DNA of 64,000 nucleotides from CBDBBY01 sp965203795 (GCA_965203795.1 OZ241915.1:3596001-3660000); one strand, 5' to 3'; positions 23,227-32,252 are shown, counted from the stretch's first letter. Notes: generated from the letters alone by a model not told the origin. Made by a program: numbers and translations.

Positions 23227-24743
23227 AGCTTTCCGCTCCCTATTTCGCCCGTTCTGCGCTCGACGAATTCGTCGAGCGCTTCGCGGACCGAGCCGTCCAA
23301 AGGCGGCGGCTCGAACTCGGCGAGCAGCTGCTTCACGCGGCGGCCCGCCCTTTCATGCTGCCATTTCCCGCCTTCGGAGGCCCATTGCTCGTAGGTGCCG
23401 TTGTCGGACATTCCGCCCAGCCAGAAGGCGCTTTCGAAGTTCTTCCGGGTATGCTCCGCGCCTAGGAAATGCCCGCCGGGCCCGATCTCCTCGAAGGCCT
23501 CCGCCGCTTCGGCGATCCCTGAGAAATCGACTCCGCCGACGAACCACTGCATCGCCGCGCAGCGGTCCGCGTCCATCACGATCTTCTCGTACCCCGTCGT
23601 CAGCAGGCCCTCGAGGCAGCCTGTCGCGTGGATGATGAAGTTCACGCCCGAGATCGCGGCGCCCATCAGCTGGGACTGGCTTTCGTAGCCCGCCTGCGCA
23701 TCCGGAACCTTGGACGCGGTCAGCGCGCCGACCGAATGGAAAGGCAGGCCCAGGCGGTCCGCCAGGGTCTTCGCGCACATCTGGAACTGCGTGCCTTCCG
23801 GCGTTCCGAAGGTAGGTGCGCCGGTCCTCAGCGAAAGCGGGGAGAAGAAGGTGCCGAACACCGCGGGGGCGCCCGGCCGGATCAGCTGGATCAGCGAGAC
23901 CGACGCCATGACCTCGGCGAGTGCCTGCGCCAGCGTCGCCGCGATCGAAACGGGCGACATCGCTCCGCCGAGGATGAAGGGGGACACGACCGTGCACTGG
24001 CCGGCCGCGGCGTACACCTTCAGCGCCTCGATCATCGTGCTGTCGAGCACGAGCGGCGCGTTTGTGTTCACAACCGAATAAAGGACGCAGTTCTTGTCCA
24101 CGAACTCCCGGCCCATCGCGAGGCGGCACATCTCTATCGTGTCCGCTGCACGCTCCGGCGCCGTCACCGCGCCCATGAACGGCTTGTCGTTCAGGGTCAG
24201 GTGGGCGTGGGCCATGTGAAGATGGCGGAGAGGCACGTCCACGTCGACCGGCTCGACCACGACCCCGCCGGAGTGGTGCACGGAACCGAGCATGCGGTGG
24301 AGCTTCGTGATGCTCCTGAAGTCCTCGAGAGTCGCGTACCGCCTGCCGTTTTCCATGTCGTGGACGAACGGGGGGCCGAAACTCGGCGCGTAGACCTGCG
24401 CGTCCCCGCCGATCTCCACCGAGCGCTCGGGATTCCGGGCATGCTGCGTGAACTTCCGGGGCGCGGTTCGGATCTGATCTCGGCACCATCCGGGTTCGAA
24501 CCGGACCCTTTCCCCCTCGACCTTGGCTCCGCTCCGCCGGAAAAGGTCCAGGACGTCGGGTGCGCCGCGGAATTCCATTCCGGTCTCGTCGAGCAGCCTG
24601 TCGGCGCAGCGTTCGATGGTTTCGACGGCCTGCCCGTCGATCAGACTCATCGCGGCGATTTTGCGGACAATGAACGGCGCCGCCTGCTTTCCGGCGGAAC
24701 GCCGGGCGATCGCGCGCTGCTTCCTTCCGGTCCGCCGGATCAT
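23217..24743 (-). CDS. mttB: MttB-family (trimethylamine/betaine) corrinoid methyltransferase, non-pyrrolysine
   Basis: A 508-aa member of the MttB superfamily, which moves a methyl group from a quaternary or tertiary amine to a corrinoid protein. Recognisable blocks are YAPSFGPPFVHDMENGRRYATLEDF, MGAVTAPERAADT, VVSPFILGGAMSPV and AFEEIGPGGHFLGAEHTRKNF. The frame has no in-frame amber codon, so it belongs to the large non-pyrrolysine group that includes glycine-betaine (MtgB) and proline-betaine or carnitine enzymes. ATG 24743 (MIRRTG) is preferred over an extension to 24842 that reads into lysR. No corrinoid protein (MttC-like) or activase is in the window. Neighbours are an aminotransferase and two demethylating dehydrogenases. 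Confidence 0.85.
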   Translation of the reverse strand: MIRRTGRKQRAIARRSAGKQAAPFIVRKIAAMSLIDGQAVETIERCADRLLDETGMEFRGAPDVLDLFRRSGAKVEGERVRFEPGWCRDQIRTAPRKFTQHARNPERSVEIGGDAQVYAPSFGPPFVHDMENGRRYATLEDFRSITKLHRMLGSVHHSGGVVVEPVDVDVPLRHLHMAHAHLTLNDKPFMGAVTAPERAADTIEMCRLAMGREFVDKNCVLYSVVNTNAPLVLDSTMIEALKVYAAAGQCTVVSPFILGGAMSPVSIAATLAQALAEVMASVSLIQLIRPGAPAVFGTFFSPLSLRTGAPTFGTPEGTQFQMCAKTLADRLGLPFHSVGALTASKVPDAQAGYESQSQLMGAAISGVNFIIHATGCLEGLLTTGYEKIVMDADRCAAMQWFVGGVDFSGIAEAAEAFEEIGPGGHFLGAEHTRKNFESAFWLGGMSDNGTYEQWASEGGKWQHERAGRRVKQLLAEFEPPPLDGSVREALDEFVERRTGEIGSGKLWN

Positions 24744-24777
24744 GCGCGGCCCGCCGCCTTCGCGGCCAACCGGGGCT

Positions 24778-25764
24778 TCATCGGCCTTCCTCCGCAGCGG
24801 GCCGGCCGGGCAATTGCCCTGAAGAGCGCATCTGGCAGGCAAGCTCCGGAAAGCGCTCTTCGAACTGGCGGTTCAGGACGGACGCGCACTCCTCGGCAAT
24901 CATGTGCGCGACCAGCTTCAGGCTGTCCTCCCGGTAGACGACCTGGATGCTGCGGGTGAATCCTGGAATCGGGAGCTTCGCGGCCTTCAGGGGCATGCCT
25001 TCCGCGACCGCGTCGATCAGCAAGGTGGGCGTGAGCAGCGCGAAGCACTTTCCGGTCGCCACGCCCGCAACCACCATCGAAGCCCTGTCGGCTTCCATGG
25101 CGCGCTGCAAATTGAGCCGGCACCGGCGAAGGTGCTGGTCCGTCCTGCGGCCCACTGGAGTCGAGGAGCCGAATCGAACCAGCGAAAGCCGGGACGCGAT
25201 TTTCTCAAGGTCGTCCGCGGGGCCCTCGTAGCTCTCGGGCAGTATGAGCATGAACGGCTCTTCAAGCACCGGGAAGGACTGGTAGTCGCCGCGGTCGAAG
25301 TAGTTCTCGGAGGTCACGGCGACGTCGATCTGCCGCGAACCGAACGCGGCCTGATGGTCGCTGGCCAGCCCCGCGCTCAGAATGAGCTCGGGAACGCCGA
25401 GCCTGCCGACGACGAGGCTGAACAGCGCCGGGGTTAGCGAAGTCGCGATCGAAGCCAGAAGCCCGACTCTGAGGGCCGGCAGGGCCTCGGACTTGAGATG
25501 CCGGAGGCTCGACTTCAGATCCTCGATCTCGTAGAGAATCCTGTATCCGTGGCGCTGGAGCATCTCGCCCGCATGGGTAAGCTGGATCGGCCTCTTCGAC
25601 CGGTCCACAAGGGTTACGCCGAACCCTTGCTCAAGGTTGCAGAGATGCTGGGACGCCGCCGACTGCGTCATGCCGAGCGCCTTCGCCGCGCCGGTGACGT
25701 GGCGCATTTCCGCCACGGCCATGAAAACCTCCACCGAGCGGATGAGGCTGGATTCCTTGTCCAT
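24778..25764 (-). CDS. LysR-type transcriptional regulator
   Basis: A 328-aa LysR family protein. The N-terminal winged helix reads MRHVTGAAKALGMTQSAASQHLCNLEQGFGVTLVDRS, and a periplasmic-binding-like effector domain follows. The gene lies upstream of mttB in the same direction (34-bp gap) and divergent from the FAD-GcvT dehydrogenase genes, with a 200-bp shared intergenic region. The obvious inference is that it controls both arms of the methylated-amine locus in response to a substrate or intermediate. A dyad with T-N11-A character lies in that intergenic region. Confidence 0.9.
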   Translation of the reverse strand: MDKESSLIRSVEVFMAVAEMRHVTGAAKALGMTQSAASQHLCNLEQGFGVTLVDRSKRPIQLTHAGEMLQRHGYRILYEIEDLKSSLRHLKSEALPALRVGLLASIATSLTPALFSLVVGRLGVPELILSAGLASDHQAAFGSRQIDVAVTSENYFDRGDYQSFPVLEEPFMLILPESYEGPADDLEKIASRLSLVRFGSSTPVGRRTDQHLRRCRLNLQRAMEADRASMVVAGVATGKCFALLTPTLLIDAVAEGMPLKAAKLPIPGFTRSIQVVYREDSLKLVAHMIAEECASVLNRQFEERFPELACQMRSSGQLPGRPAAEEGR

Positions 25765-25871
25765 TTCCCGACCTCCTGGCGCCGAATGGAGCCCGCCCGC
25801 CCAGCCTGCACTGCGGCATGGCCACGCTTGCGTCCGTCATCAATAGCGCATCGCGGCGCGAATTGCGCATA

Positions 25872-25890
25872 GCATAAGTTTGGCTAATGC
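25872..25890. promoter_or_regulatory. Candidate LysR operator dyad
   Basis: GCATAAG (25872-25878) and CTAATGC (25884-25890) form an interrupted dyad with 6 of 7 bases symmetrical and a T-N11-A core, the classical LysR box. It lies between the divergent lysR and dehydrogenase genes, about 76 bp before the latter. Confidence 0.4.
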
Positions 25891-25965
25891 TGCCGTTCAG
25901 CGCTTGATTGCGCGGCATCCTAATCGCTCTTTGGCGCGGCGGCGGTTGCGCGGCAGGGCAACGGA

Positions 25966-28359
25966 ATGATCGGGACACTGATAGTCGGCGGCGGCGCGAC
26001 CGGCCTCAGCCTTGCGTATCATCTTGGCAGCTTGGGCGCGGAGCGGGTCGTCCTGCTTGAACGGAACCGGCTGGGGTCGGGAACGACTTGGCATGCGGCG
26101 GGGATTGTGGGGCCGCTCCGGGCTACCGGCGGCTTGACGAAGCTGGTCATGCGCGCCTTGGAGCTGTTCCCCTCGCTTGAGGAGGAGACCGGCTTGGGGA
26201 CCGGCTACCGCCGAACCGGCGGATACTGGCTGGCGCGCGAATCCGCCAGAATGGACGAGCTGCAGCGGATCGCGGCGCTTGGCCGCAGCTTCGGTCTGGA
26301 TGCGGAAGTTGTCGGACTTGGCGATGTCGGCTTTCCCGGGCTGAACCTGGAAGGCTTGGTCGGCGCCCTGCGCGTCGCCGAGGATGCGGCCGTCAATCCC
26401 GTGGATCTCTGCACGGCGTACGCCAAGGCGGCGAAATCCCGCGGCGTGGAGATTCTCGAGGATTCGCGGGTTCAGTCGATACTGGTTGAAAACGGAGCCG
26501 CGAAGGGCGTCCGGATGGAGGACGGGCGGGAACTGCTGGCGGAGAGGATCGCGCTTTGCGCCGGCTCGTGGGCGAAGCGCTTGGCGGAGGATGCCGGAGC
26601 GGCGCTTCCGCTGCAGGCCGTCGAGCACATGTACGTCGTCACCGACGGGATCGCGGAACTGCCGGATCCTGTTCCGACCATGCGGGATCTGGACCGGGGC
26701 GCATACGTGAAAGGGGACGCGGGGCGGCTGCTGATCGGCGGATTCGAGGCGGACGCGAAGTGCTGGGACCCGCACGGCCCCGAGGGAGACAGGCCGTTCC
26801 TTGAGATGGAGGAGGATTGGGACCAGTTCGGCCCGTTCCTGGACTCCGCGCTGGAGCTGCTGCCGTTCCTCGAGACCGTTGGCATCAAGCGGTTCATGAA
26901 CGGCCCGGAAAGCTTCACGAACGACACGCTGCCCCTCGTAGGACCGGCTCCCGAGGTCGATGGCCTCTACGTCGCGGCGGGCATGAATTCGGTCGGCGTC
27001 ATGTCGTCGGCCGGGATCGGCCACGCGCTGGCGCATTGGATGGCGGACGGAATGCCGCCGTTCGATCTTTGGGAGATCGACATCGCCCGCGCGGATCCGC
27101 TTGCCGCAGCGGGCGTGCATATGAAGGAGCGCATGAAGGAGGCGGTGCACGACGTCTTCGCATTGCATTGGCCGTACAAGCAGGCCGTCGCCGGGCGGGG
27201 CCTGCGGAAATCCGCCCTGCACGGGCAGTGGCGGCAAGCGGGCGCGGAATTCGGCGTCACCGCCGGATGGGAGCGCGGCCTGTGGTACGCCCGCGGCGAA
27301 AGCGAGCGCGGCCTGCCCTACTCGATCGGAGACCAGCCGTGGCACCTGATCGCGCAGCGCGAAGCCGCAGTCATGAAAAGCGGCGCCGCGCTGCTGGACT
27401 TGTCGCCCTTCGGGAAATTCGATGTCTCCGGACCCGGCGCGCTCGGGTTCCTGCAGCGTCTTGCGTCAAGCGATTTGGACATGGAGCCGGGGCGCGTGGT
27501 CTACACCCAGCTTCTGAACTCGAAAGGGGGCATCGAAGCCGATGTCACCATCGTCCGGCTTTCCGCGGACCGCTTCCGGGTCACGTCCGGAGCGGCGTCA
27601 AGAAGGAGGGACGGGGCCATGCTCCGCAGGAGCGCGGCGGGCCGCGAAGTAAAAATCGAGGACTCGACCGAGCGCGAAGCTGTGATCGGGGTCATGGGGG
27701 CGGGCGCACGCGAAACGATGAGTTCCGTCTCCGACGACAACTGGAGCCGGTTCGACCCGATGACCGCGAGGGAGGCGGTCGCCGCCGGAGTCCGGATCAG
27801 GGCCGCGCGGGTCAGCTACGTGGGAGAGCTGGGCTGGGAATTGTCCGTCCCGGCGGACAGCGCAGCCGCGGTGTTCGAAGCCCTTCTGGAGACTGGCGCA
27901 CGGCCGATGGGCCATTACGCGGTGGACGGCTGCCGCATCGAAAAGGGATTCAAGCATTGGGGCCACGACATCGGGCCGGATGTCACGCCGATCGAGGCGG
28001 GCCTGGGGTTCGCCGTCTGCTGGGAAAAGGATTTCCTGGGCAAGGAAGCGCTTGCGCGGCAGCGTGACGAAGGCACCGCAAGGCGGCTGGAGCTGTTCGA
28101 GGTCATCGGCCGCCCGCTGCTGCTCCACGACGAGCCCATCCGGGAATCGGGCAGACTCGTCGGGTTCACGACTTCGGGCGGACGAGGTCCGCGCACCGGC
28201 AAGGCGCTTGCGTTCGGGATGGTGGACATTGAGCCGGGGGAGACCCGCCGGATGACCTGCGACCGCGAATTCGTCGTCGAAGTCGCGGGGACGGCTCACA
28301 GGGCCGAAGCGCTCCTCCGGCCTCCGTTCGATCCGGGCGGGGAGAGGTTCAGGGCATGA
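25966..28359 (+). CDS. FAD-dependent dehydrogenase fused to GcvT domain (dimethylglycine/sarcosine dehydrogenase type), first of pair
   Basis: A 797-aa protein. Residues 1 to ~370 form a DAO-type FAD domain with dinucleotide motif GGGATG and the segment GTTWHAAG. His43 there corresponds to the histidine that carries FAD covalently in mammalian dimethylglycine and sarcosine dehydrogenases. The C-terminal half is a GcvT-like aminomethyl/THF-binding domain (FGKFDVSGPGAL..., YVGELGWELSVP, RIEKGFKHWGHD, TSGGRGPRTGKALAFG). Such enzymes remove N-methyl groups and pass the carbon to tetrahydrofolate. Start ATG 25966 follows the lysR-shared promoter region. The stop overlaps the next gene (ATGA). The specific amine is uncertain. 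Confidence 0.85.
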   Translation: MIGTLIVGGGATGLSLAYHLGSLGAERVVLLERNRLGSGTTWHAAGIVGPLRATGGLTKLVMRALELFPSLEEETGLGTGYRRTGGYWLARESARMDELQRIAALGRSFGLDAEVVGLGDVGFPGLNLEGLVGALRVAEDAAVNPVDLCTAYAKAAKSRGVEILEDSRVQSILVENGAAKGVRMEDGRELLAERIALCAGSWAKRLAEDAGAALPLQAVEHMYVVTDGIAELPDPVPTMRDLDRGAYVKGDAGRLLIGGFEADAKCWDPHGPEGDRPFLEMEEDWDQFGPFLDSALELLPFLETVGIKRFMNGPESFTNDTLPLVGPAPEVDGLYVAAGMNSVGVMSSAGIGHALAHWMADGMPPFDLWEIDIARADPLAAAGVHMKERMKEAVHDVFALHWPYKQAVAGRGLRKSALHGQWRQAGAEFGVTAGWERGLWYARGESERGLPYSIGDQPWHLIAQREAAVMKSGAALLDLSPFGKFDVSGPGALGFLQRLASSDLDMEPGRVVYTQLLNSKGGIEADVTIVRLSADRFRVTSGAASRRRDGAMLRRSAAGREVKIEDSTEREAVIGVMGAGARETMSSVSDDNWSRFDPMTAREAVAAGVRIRAARVSYVGELGWELSVPADSAAAVFEALLETGARPMGHYAVDGCRIEKGFKHWGHDIGPDVTPIEAGLGFAVCWEKDFLGKEALARQRDEGTARRLELFEVIGRPLLLHDEPIRESGRLVGFTTSGGRGPRTGKALAFGMVDIEPGETRRMTCDREFVVEVAGTAHRAEALLRPPFDPGGERFRA

Positions 28360-30770
28360 AGAGCGACGCCCGGGTCCTTGTCATCGGCGGCGGCGCAATG
28401 GGCGTTTCGCTCCTCTACCATCTCGTCAAGGCCGGCTGGACAGATGTCGTGCTGACGGAGAAGAGCGATCTCACCCACGGCTCGACATGGCACGCCGCCG
28501 GCCTCTGCACGCATTTCGCGCACAACCCGACCATCCAGCAGCTTCGCGCCCGTTCGGTCCGCCTTTACCGGGACGTCCTGCCCGCCGAAACCGGCCGCAG
28601 CTGCGGGTTCCATCCCTGCGGAGCCATGCGCATCACCTGCGTTCCGGACCGCATGGACGAGTTCGCCCATGTTGCGGGACTGTCCAAATTCACCGGCTGC
28701 CGGCTGCGGGTTCTAACGGTCGATGAAATCGCCGAGCTGCATCCTCTGGCGCGGACCGACCGCCTGATCGGCGGGTTGCTCGAAGAGGACGACGGCCATG
28801 TGGACCCGGCGCTGGCTGTAGGGGCGATGGCCGCTGCCGCCCGGTCCGGGGGCGCGTCAATTCTGCGAAGGAACCGGGTCCTGTCGATCAGGCGCGAAAG
28901 CGGCGGCTGGGCGGTCGAAACGGAGAATGGCCTCGTCCGCGCGCGGCATGTCGTCAACGCGGCGGGAACCTGGGCGTACGAAGTCGGCGCAATGATGGGG
29001 GTCGGCGTTCCGGCGGTGCCGATGCTCCACCAGTACATCGTCTTTGACGAGATACCCGAAGTCGCGCGGCGGAATGCCGACGGGATGAAGGAACTCCCGA
29101 TGATCCGCGATCCGGACGAGAGCTGGTACGTCCGGCAGGAGCGGGACGGGCTCATCCTCGGCCCGTACGAACGGAACGGCGAGGCGTGGGCTGTCGACGG
29201 CTGCCCTGAAGACTTCGGCGCCGATCTGTTTCCGGCCGATCTCGACCGAGTCGAGGCGATAGCCGACGCGGCGATGGAAAGGATTCCGGCCCTTGGCGGA
29301 GGCGGAATCAAATCTATCGTGAGGGGGCCGATCACGTTTACGCCGGACGCGAACCCGCTGATCGGTCCTGCGGTCGGCGCGGAAGGCGCGTGGCTGCTGA
29401 CCGGCTCGTCGATGGGCGTGATGGAGGGCGGTGGCGCAGGGTGGTTCCTGGCGCGCTGGATGATTGACGGAACGCCGCCGCTTGAACCGCTCGCGATCGA
29501 CAGCCGCCGGTTCGGCGACTGGGCGGACAGGGGCTACCGGATCGAAAAGGCGGTCGAATCCTTCGGTCTCCAGTTCGGAGTGCACTATCCCAACGAATCC
29601 CGCCCGGCAGGAAGAAACAAAAGATTGTCGCCGGTGCACGGCCGGATGGCAGAGCGGGGCGCAGTCATGGGCGTCGTCAACGGCTGGGAGCGGTCCGACT
29701 GGTTCGCAGCGCGTCCCGGCACCGAAACGGAGCTAACGTTCCGCCGCACGAACTGGTTCGGCGCAGTCGCGGCGGAAGTGGAAGCTGTCGCCTCGGCCGT
29801 CGGTTTGCAGGACATGTCGCCGCTGTCGAAATTCGAGGTTCAAGGCCCCGGCACGCGGGCCTTCCTTGAGTGCCTCGGCGCCAATGCGCCGCCCGAAACC
29901 GGCCGCGTCGGGCTGACTCACGCATTGACTCCTGCCGGGGGAACGCAAGCCGAGTTTGTGGTCGCCATGCTCGAAAAGGACCGAGCGTACCTGACCTCGG
30001 CCGCAGCTGCGGAACTGATGGACTTTGAACTCCTGCGGGCCCGCGCCGTCGGCCATGAGGTTTCGGTGGAGAACGCGACCGGCCGCATGGGCGCACTCGG
30101 ACTGATGGGACCCGAGTCCCGAGCCGTGCTTTCAGCCCTGACCGATGCGGACCTGGGACCGGGGTTCCCGTGGATGACCGCACGCGAACTGGATGTCGCA
30201 GGCGTCTCGGCCATTGCGGTCCGCATGTCCTATGTCGGCGAGCTCGGCTGGGAGCTTCATGCGCCAATCGGCGGTCTGCCTGCTCTCTTCGACGCGATCA
30301 TCGCGGAAGGCGGCAGCCGCGGGCTTGCGCCGTTCGGCGCCTTCGCCGCGAACTCGATGCGGACCGAGAAGGGCTACCGCGCCTGGGGAAGCGAATTCAC
30401 AACGGAAATCGGCCCTGACGAGGCAGGCGTCAGCTTTGCCATCCGGACCAGGGGCAGGAGCTTCGTCGGCAAGGATGCGCTGGAGGAAAGGATGGCGTCG
30501 GGCGGCGGGGCGCGGGTGGAGTTGCTCGCGATTGAGACGGACGATCTGGACCCGTTCTTCAACCACCCCGTTCTCTGCGACGGCAGCGTTGTTGGAATCG
30601 TCACTTCGGGCGGCTGGGGCTACAGGGTCGGGAAGGCGCTGGCGTTTGCCTATCTCACGGATAGCGGCGTGCGTTCGGGGCTGAGCATTGAAATCCTTGG
30701 AGAGCGGCATCCTGCGGAGATTCTCGACCGGCCTCCGCACGATCCAGACAATGCCAAGCTGAAATCGTGA
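28356..30770 (+). CDS. FAD-dependent dehydrogenase fused to GcvT domain, second of pair
   Basis: An 804-aa paralogue of the preceding protein with the same architecture. The FAD domain has IGGGAMG and STWHAAGLCTHF (His46 as putative flavin attachment), followed by PLIGPAVG. The GcvT domain begins around residue 430 and contains MSPLSKFEVQGPGTRAF, MSYVGELGWELHAP, RTEKGYRAWGSE and TSGGWGYRVGKALAFAYL. It is translationally coupled to the first gene by a four-base overlap. Two similar enzymes in tandem suggest sequential demethylation, for example dimethylglycine to sarcosine to glycine, downstream of the MttB-family step. That order is an inference. The operon ends here, and the DNA becomes AT-richer just after. 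Confidence 0.86.
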   Translation: MKSDARVLVIGGGAMGVSLLYHLVKAGWTDVVLTEKSDLTHGSTWHAAGLCTHFAHNPTIQQLRARSVRLYRDVLPAETGRSCGFHPCGAMRITCVPDRMDEFAHVAGLSKFTGCRLRVLTVDEIAELHPLARTDRLIGGLLEEDDGHVDPALAVGAMAAAARSGGASILRRNRVLSIRRESGGWAVETENGLVRARHVVNAAGTWAYEVGAMMGVGVPAVPMLHQYIVFDEIPEVARRNADGMKELPMIRDPDESWYVRQERDGLILGPYERNGEAWAVDGCPEDFGADLFPADLDRVEAIADAAMERIPALGGGGIKSIVRGPITFTPDANPLIGPAVGAEGAWLLTGSSMGVMEGGGAGWFLARWMIDGTPPLEPLAIDSRRFGDWADRGYRIEKAVESFGLQFGVHYPNESRPAGRNKRLSPVHGRMAERGAVMGVVNGWERSDWFAARPGTETELTFRRTNWFGAVAAEVEAVASAVGLQDMSPLSKFEVQGPGTRAFLECLGANAPPETGRVGLTHALTPAGGTQAEFVVAMLEKDRAYLTSAAAAELMDFELLRARAVGHEVSVENATGRMGALGLMGPESRAVLSALTDADLGPGFPWMTARELDVAGVSAIAVRMSYVGELGWELHAPIGGLPALFDAIIAEGGSRGLAPFGAFAANSMRTEKGYRAWGSEFTTEIGPDEAGVSFAIRTRGRSFVGKDALEERMASGGGARVELLAIETDDLDPFFNHPVLCDGSVVGIVTSGGWGYRVGKALAFAYLTDSGVRSGLSIEILGERHPAEILDRPPHDPDNAKLKS

Positions 30771-31259
30771 ACTCGAAACTTCGCCGCGAGGTTGTGCTAG
30801 CCGCGGCCTCCACCAAGTAGAAGAAACGACACCGCACCACTGCCAATTTTCTGTACTTGATTAATTAAAAGTTACGATGCAAAATATCGGGAAGACAGTG
30901 CTGCAGGAATTGCAGATTCTATAGATCTGACATCTTGACTGCGAGCCGATACGCGTACATTTGGATACACTCCGAACGGATGACTTATTCCTAAGCAAAT
31001 ACCTTTCGAGGCAGCGTGCTAGCTGCGATGAAGCCCGTTCGAATGCATTGTACAATGACGGGGTCGATAGAAAGCGCGATGAATGTCACCAAGATTGAAA
31101 TAAGACGTCCCAAGGCACACGACATCGTGGCCCGTAGAAGCCAGCGCGAATCTTGCCGTCGACACCATATAGTGTCGAGATACGACCGTTTCCGTATAGT
31201 GTGAGCAGTGGAAATAGAAACTTAAGCCGAAGTAAGGCCATCTGAGCATAGGACCTGTT
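30771..31259. other. AT-richer intergenic stretch without a recognisable gene
   Basis: About 490 bp in which base composition drops clearly compared with the genes on the left. Only short open frames of 60-90 codons exist, on both strands; they overlap one another, lack ribosome-binding sites and have no recognisable motif. It marks the left edge of the islet that carries the Panacea pair. Confidence 0.5.
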
Positions 31260-31670
31260 TCATGGCGCGGACTCCTCAAAATTATCAGCGGGATCGCGTG
31301 ATAGTTCTACCGGATGAATGTGAACTGGCCGAAAGTATTGTTCGGTATGGATCGATTCGAGAACTGTCAGTCTGTTTCCTACTTCGCGAAGTTCTGATTG
31401 AAAATCGATGAATCTGTTGAGCAAATTAGTGCCGATGTATGTCATTGCAACTGCAAGCGCAACATAAATGCCAAACTTCCAATTGCTAGTGTCACGCTGC
31501 TCTTTATACCGCTCATTGTGTTGTTGAATAAGAAGTTGCGTCCCCTCGTATGAAACTCCTTCGATCTGAAGCTTGCCTCTACGTTCAGCAACGGAAGATT
31601 CTTCCTTCTCCAACAGCTTTTGGTCATATTGGAAATCGTCTTCATCATTTCCGTTTCGCTTTTTTGGCAT
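31260..31670 (-). CDS. Small single-pass membrane protein, candidate toxin of a Panacea-type pair
   Basis: A 136-aa protein not recognised as a known family. Residues 1-60 are hydrophilic and charged (Lys/Glu/Gln-rich, likely helical). Residues 64-84 (WKFGIYVALAVAMTYIGTNLL) form one transmembrane segment, and the last 50 residues are polar. ATG 31670 is chosen because AGGGAA precedes it at good distance; the longer frame starts inside the upstream gene. The gene overlaps the DUF4065 gene by 26 bases, so translation is probably coupled, as in toxin-antitoxin operons. Panacea antitoxins are known to pair with very diverse toxins, membrane-acting ones included. Toxicity is an inference. Base composition is lower in GC than its surroundings. 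Confidence 0.6.
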   Translation of the reverse strand: MPKKRNGNDEDDFQYDQKLLEKEESSVAERRGKLQIEGVSYEGTQLLIQQHNERYKEQRDTSNWKFGIYVALAVAMTYIGTNLLNRFIDFQSELREVGNRLTVLESIHTEQYFRPVHIHPVELSRDPADNFEESAP

Positions 31671-32103
31671 GAGATTCCCTTTCTCGAAACTCCTCAACTA
31701 TGTCATCATTTGAAATGATAACATTCCTTCTCTCTGGATTGTAGTTTTTTGCCCAAGCTCCTTTTTCCCAATGAGCAATAGCAACAAGTTGGTTTCTTTG
31801 AAGTTGCCTGACAGCAGAATCCAAGTACTTGACTCCTGAATTATTGTCCGACATATTCGGTTGCAACCTGAACGGTGCTCTAGTTACAGGATTGGGACCG
31901 AATATTTTCAATTTGTCGTACAATACCGGATGCACGGGGCCGTATGCCCAAGCTTCAAAATGGCCATCAACAAGAGGGGTGCCTTCAATTCCCAAGTGAA
32001 ACATGTGCGCAATGTAGCACATTTTCTGCATATGGAGATTAGTTAAGGTCCAGCCGGAAGTCTCACCCAATCGTTTTGCGGCTGACAGAACGGAAACGGT
32101 CAT
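31645..32103 (-). CDS. Panacea-domain (DUF4065, SocA/GepA-like) protein, candidate antitoxin
   Basis: A 152-aa protein with the Panacea/DUF4065 pattern. The N-terminal helix holds TLTNLHMQKMCYIAHMFHLGIEGTPLVDGHFEAWAYGPVHPVLYDKL (read in sections: L-x-x-x-K-x-x-Y-x-A then P-L-x-x-x-x-F-x-A-W-x-Y-G-P-V), followed by a helical C-terminus rich in Lys. This domain is the shared antitoxin element of PanAT toxin-antitoxin systems and of the SocAB system of Caulobacter. The start has GGAGA nine bases upstream. A consensus sigma-70 promoter lies 30-58 bp upstream. The gene overlaps the small membrane protein that follows. The low GC points to recent acquisition. Confidence 0.75.
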   Translation of the reverse strand: MTVSVLSAAKRLGETSGWTLTNLHMQKMCYIAHMFHLGIEGTPLVDGHFEAWAYGPVHPVLYDKLKIFGPNPVTRAPFRLQPNMSDNNSGVKYLDSAVRQLQRNQLVAIAHWEKGAWAKNYNPERRNVIISNDDIVEEFRERESHAKKAKRK

Positions 32104-32132
32104 TGTTAGATCTCTCCGTCACATGGACGCGT

Positions 32133-32161
32133 ATTATACACATTATTTGCTGCCGAGTCAA
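32133..32161 (-). promoter_or_regulatory. Consensus sigma-70-type promoter of the Panacea operon
   Basis: Minus strand: TTGACT (32161-32156), 17-bp spacer, TATAAT (32138-32133). The start codon of the Panacea gene follows about 30 bp downstream with a GGAGA ribosome site between them. This is the cleanest promoter in the window and would be strong and constitutive unless repressed. Confidence 0.75.
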
Positions 32162-32252
32162 TAACATGATTGAGCTCAATACATTCCGGACTGTCTGGGT
32201 CTGCTCCCATGTTCGATTTGTCTGGCAGGGCGTCCGGTTGGTTTGGCGGTTT

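Noticed and set aside
24492..24503. GGTTCGAACC resembling the T-loop of a tRNA gene
   Set aside because: It lies inside the well-conserved mttB coding region, and no acceptor, D or anticodon stems fit around it.
23217..24743. Pyrrolysine-dependent trimethylamine methyltransferase
   Set aside because: The frame has no internal amber codon and no pyl genes are present, so it is a non-pyrrolysine member.
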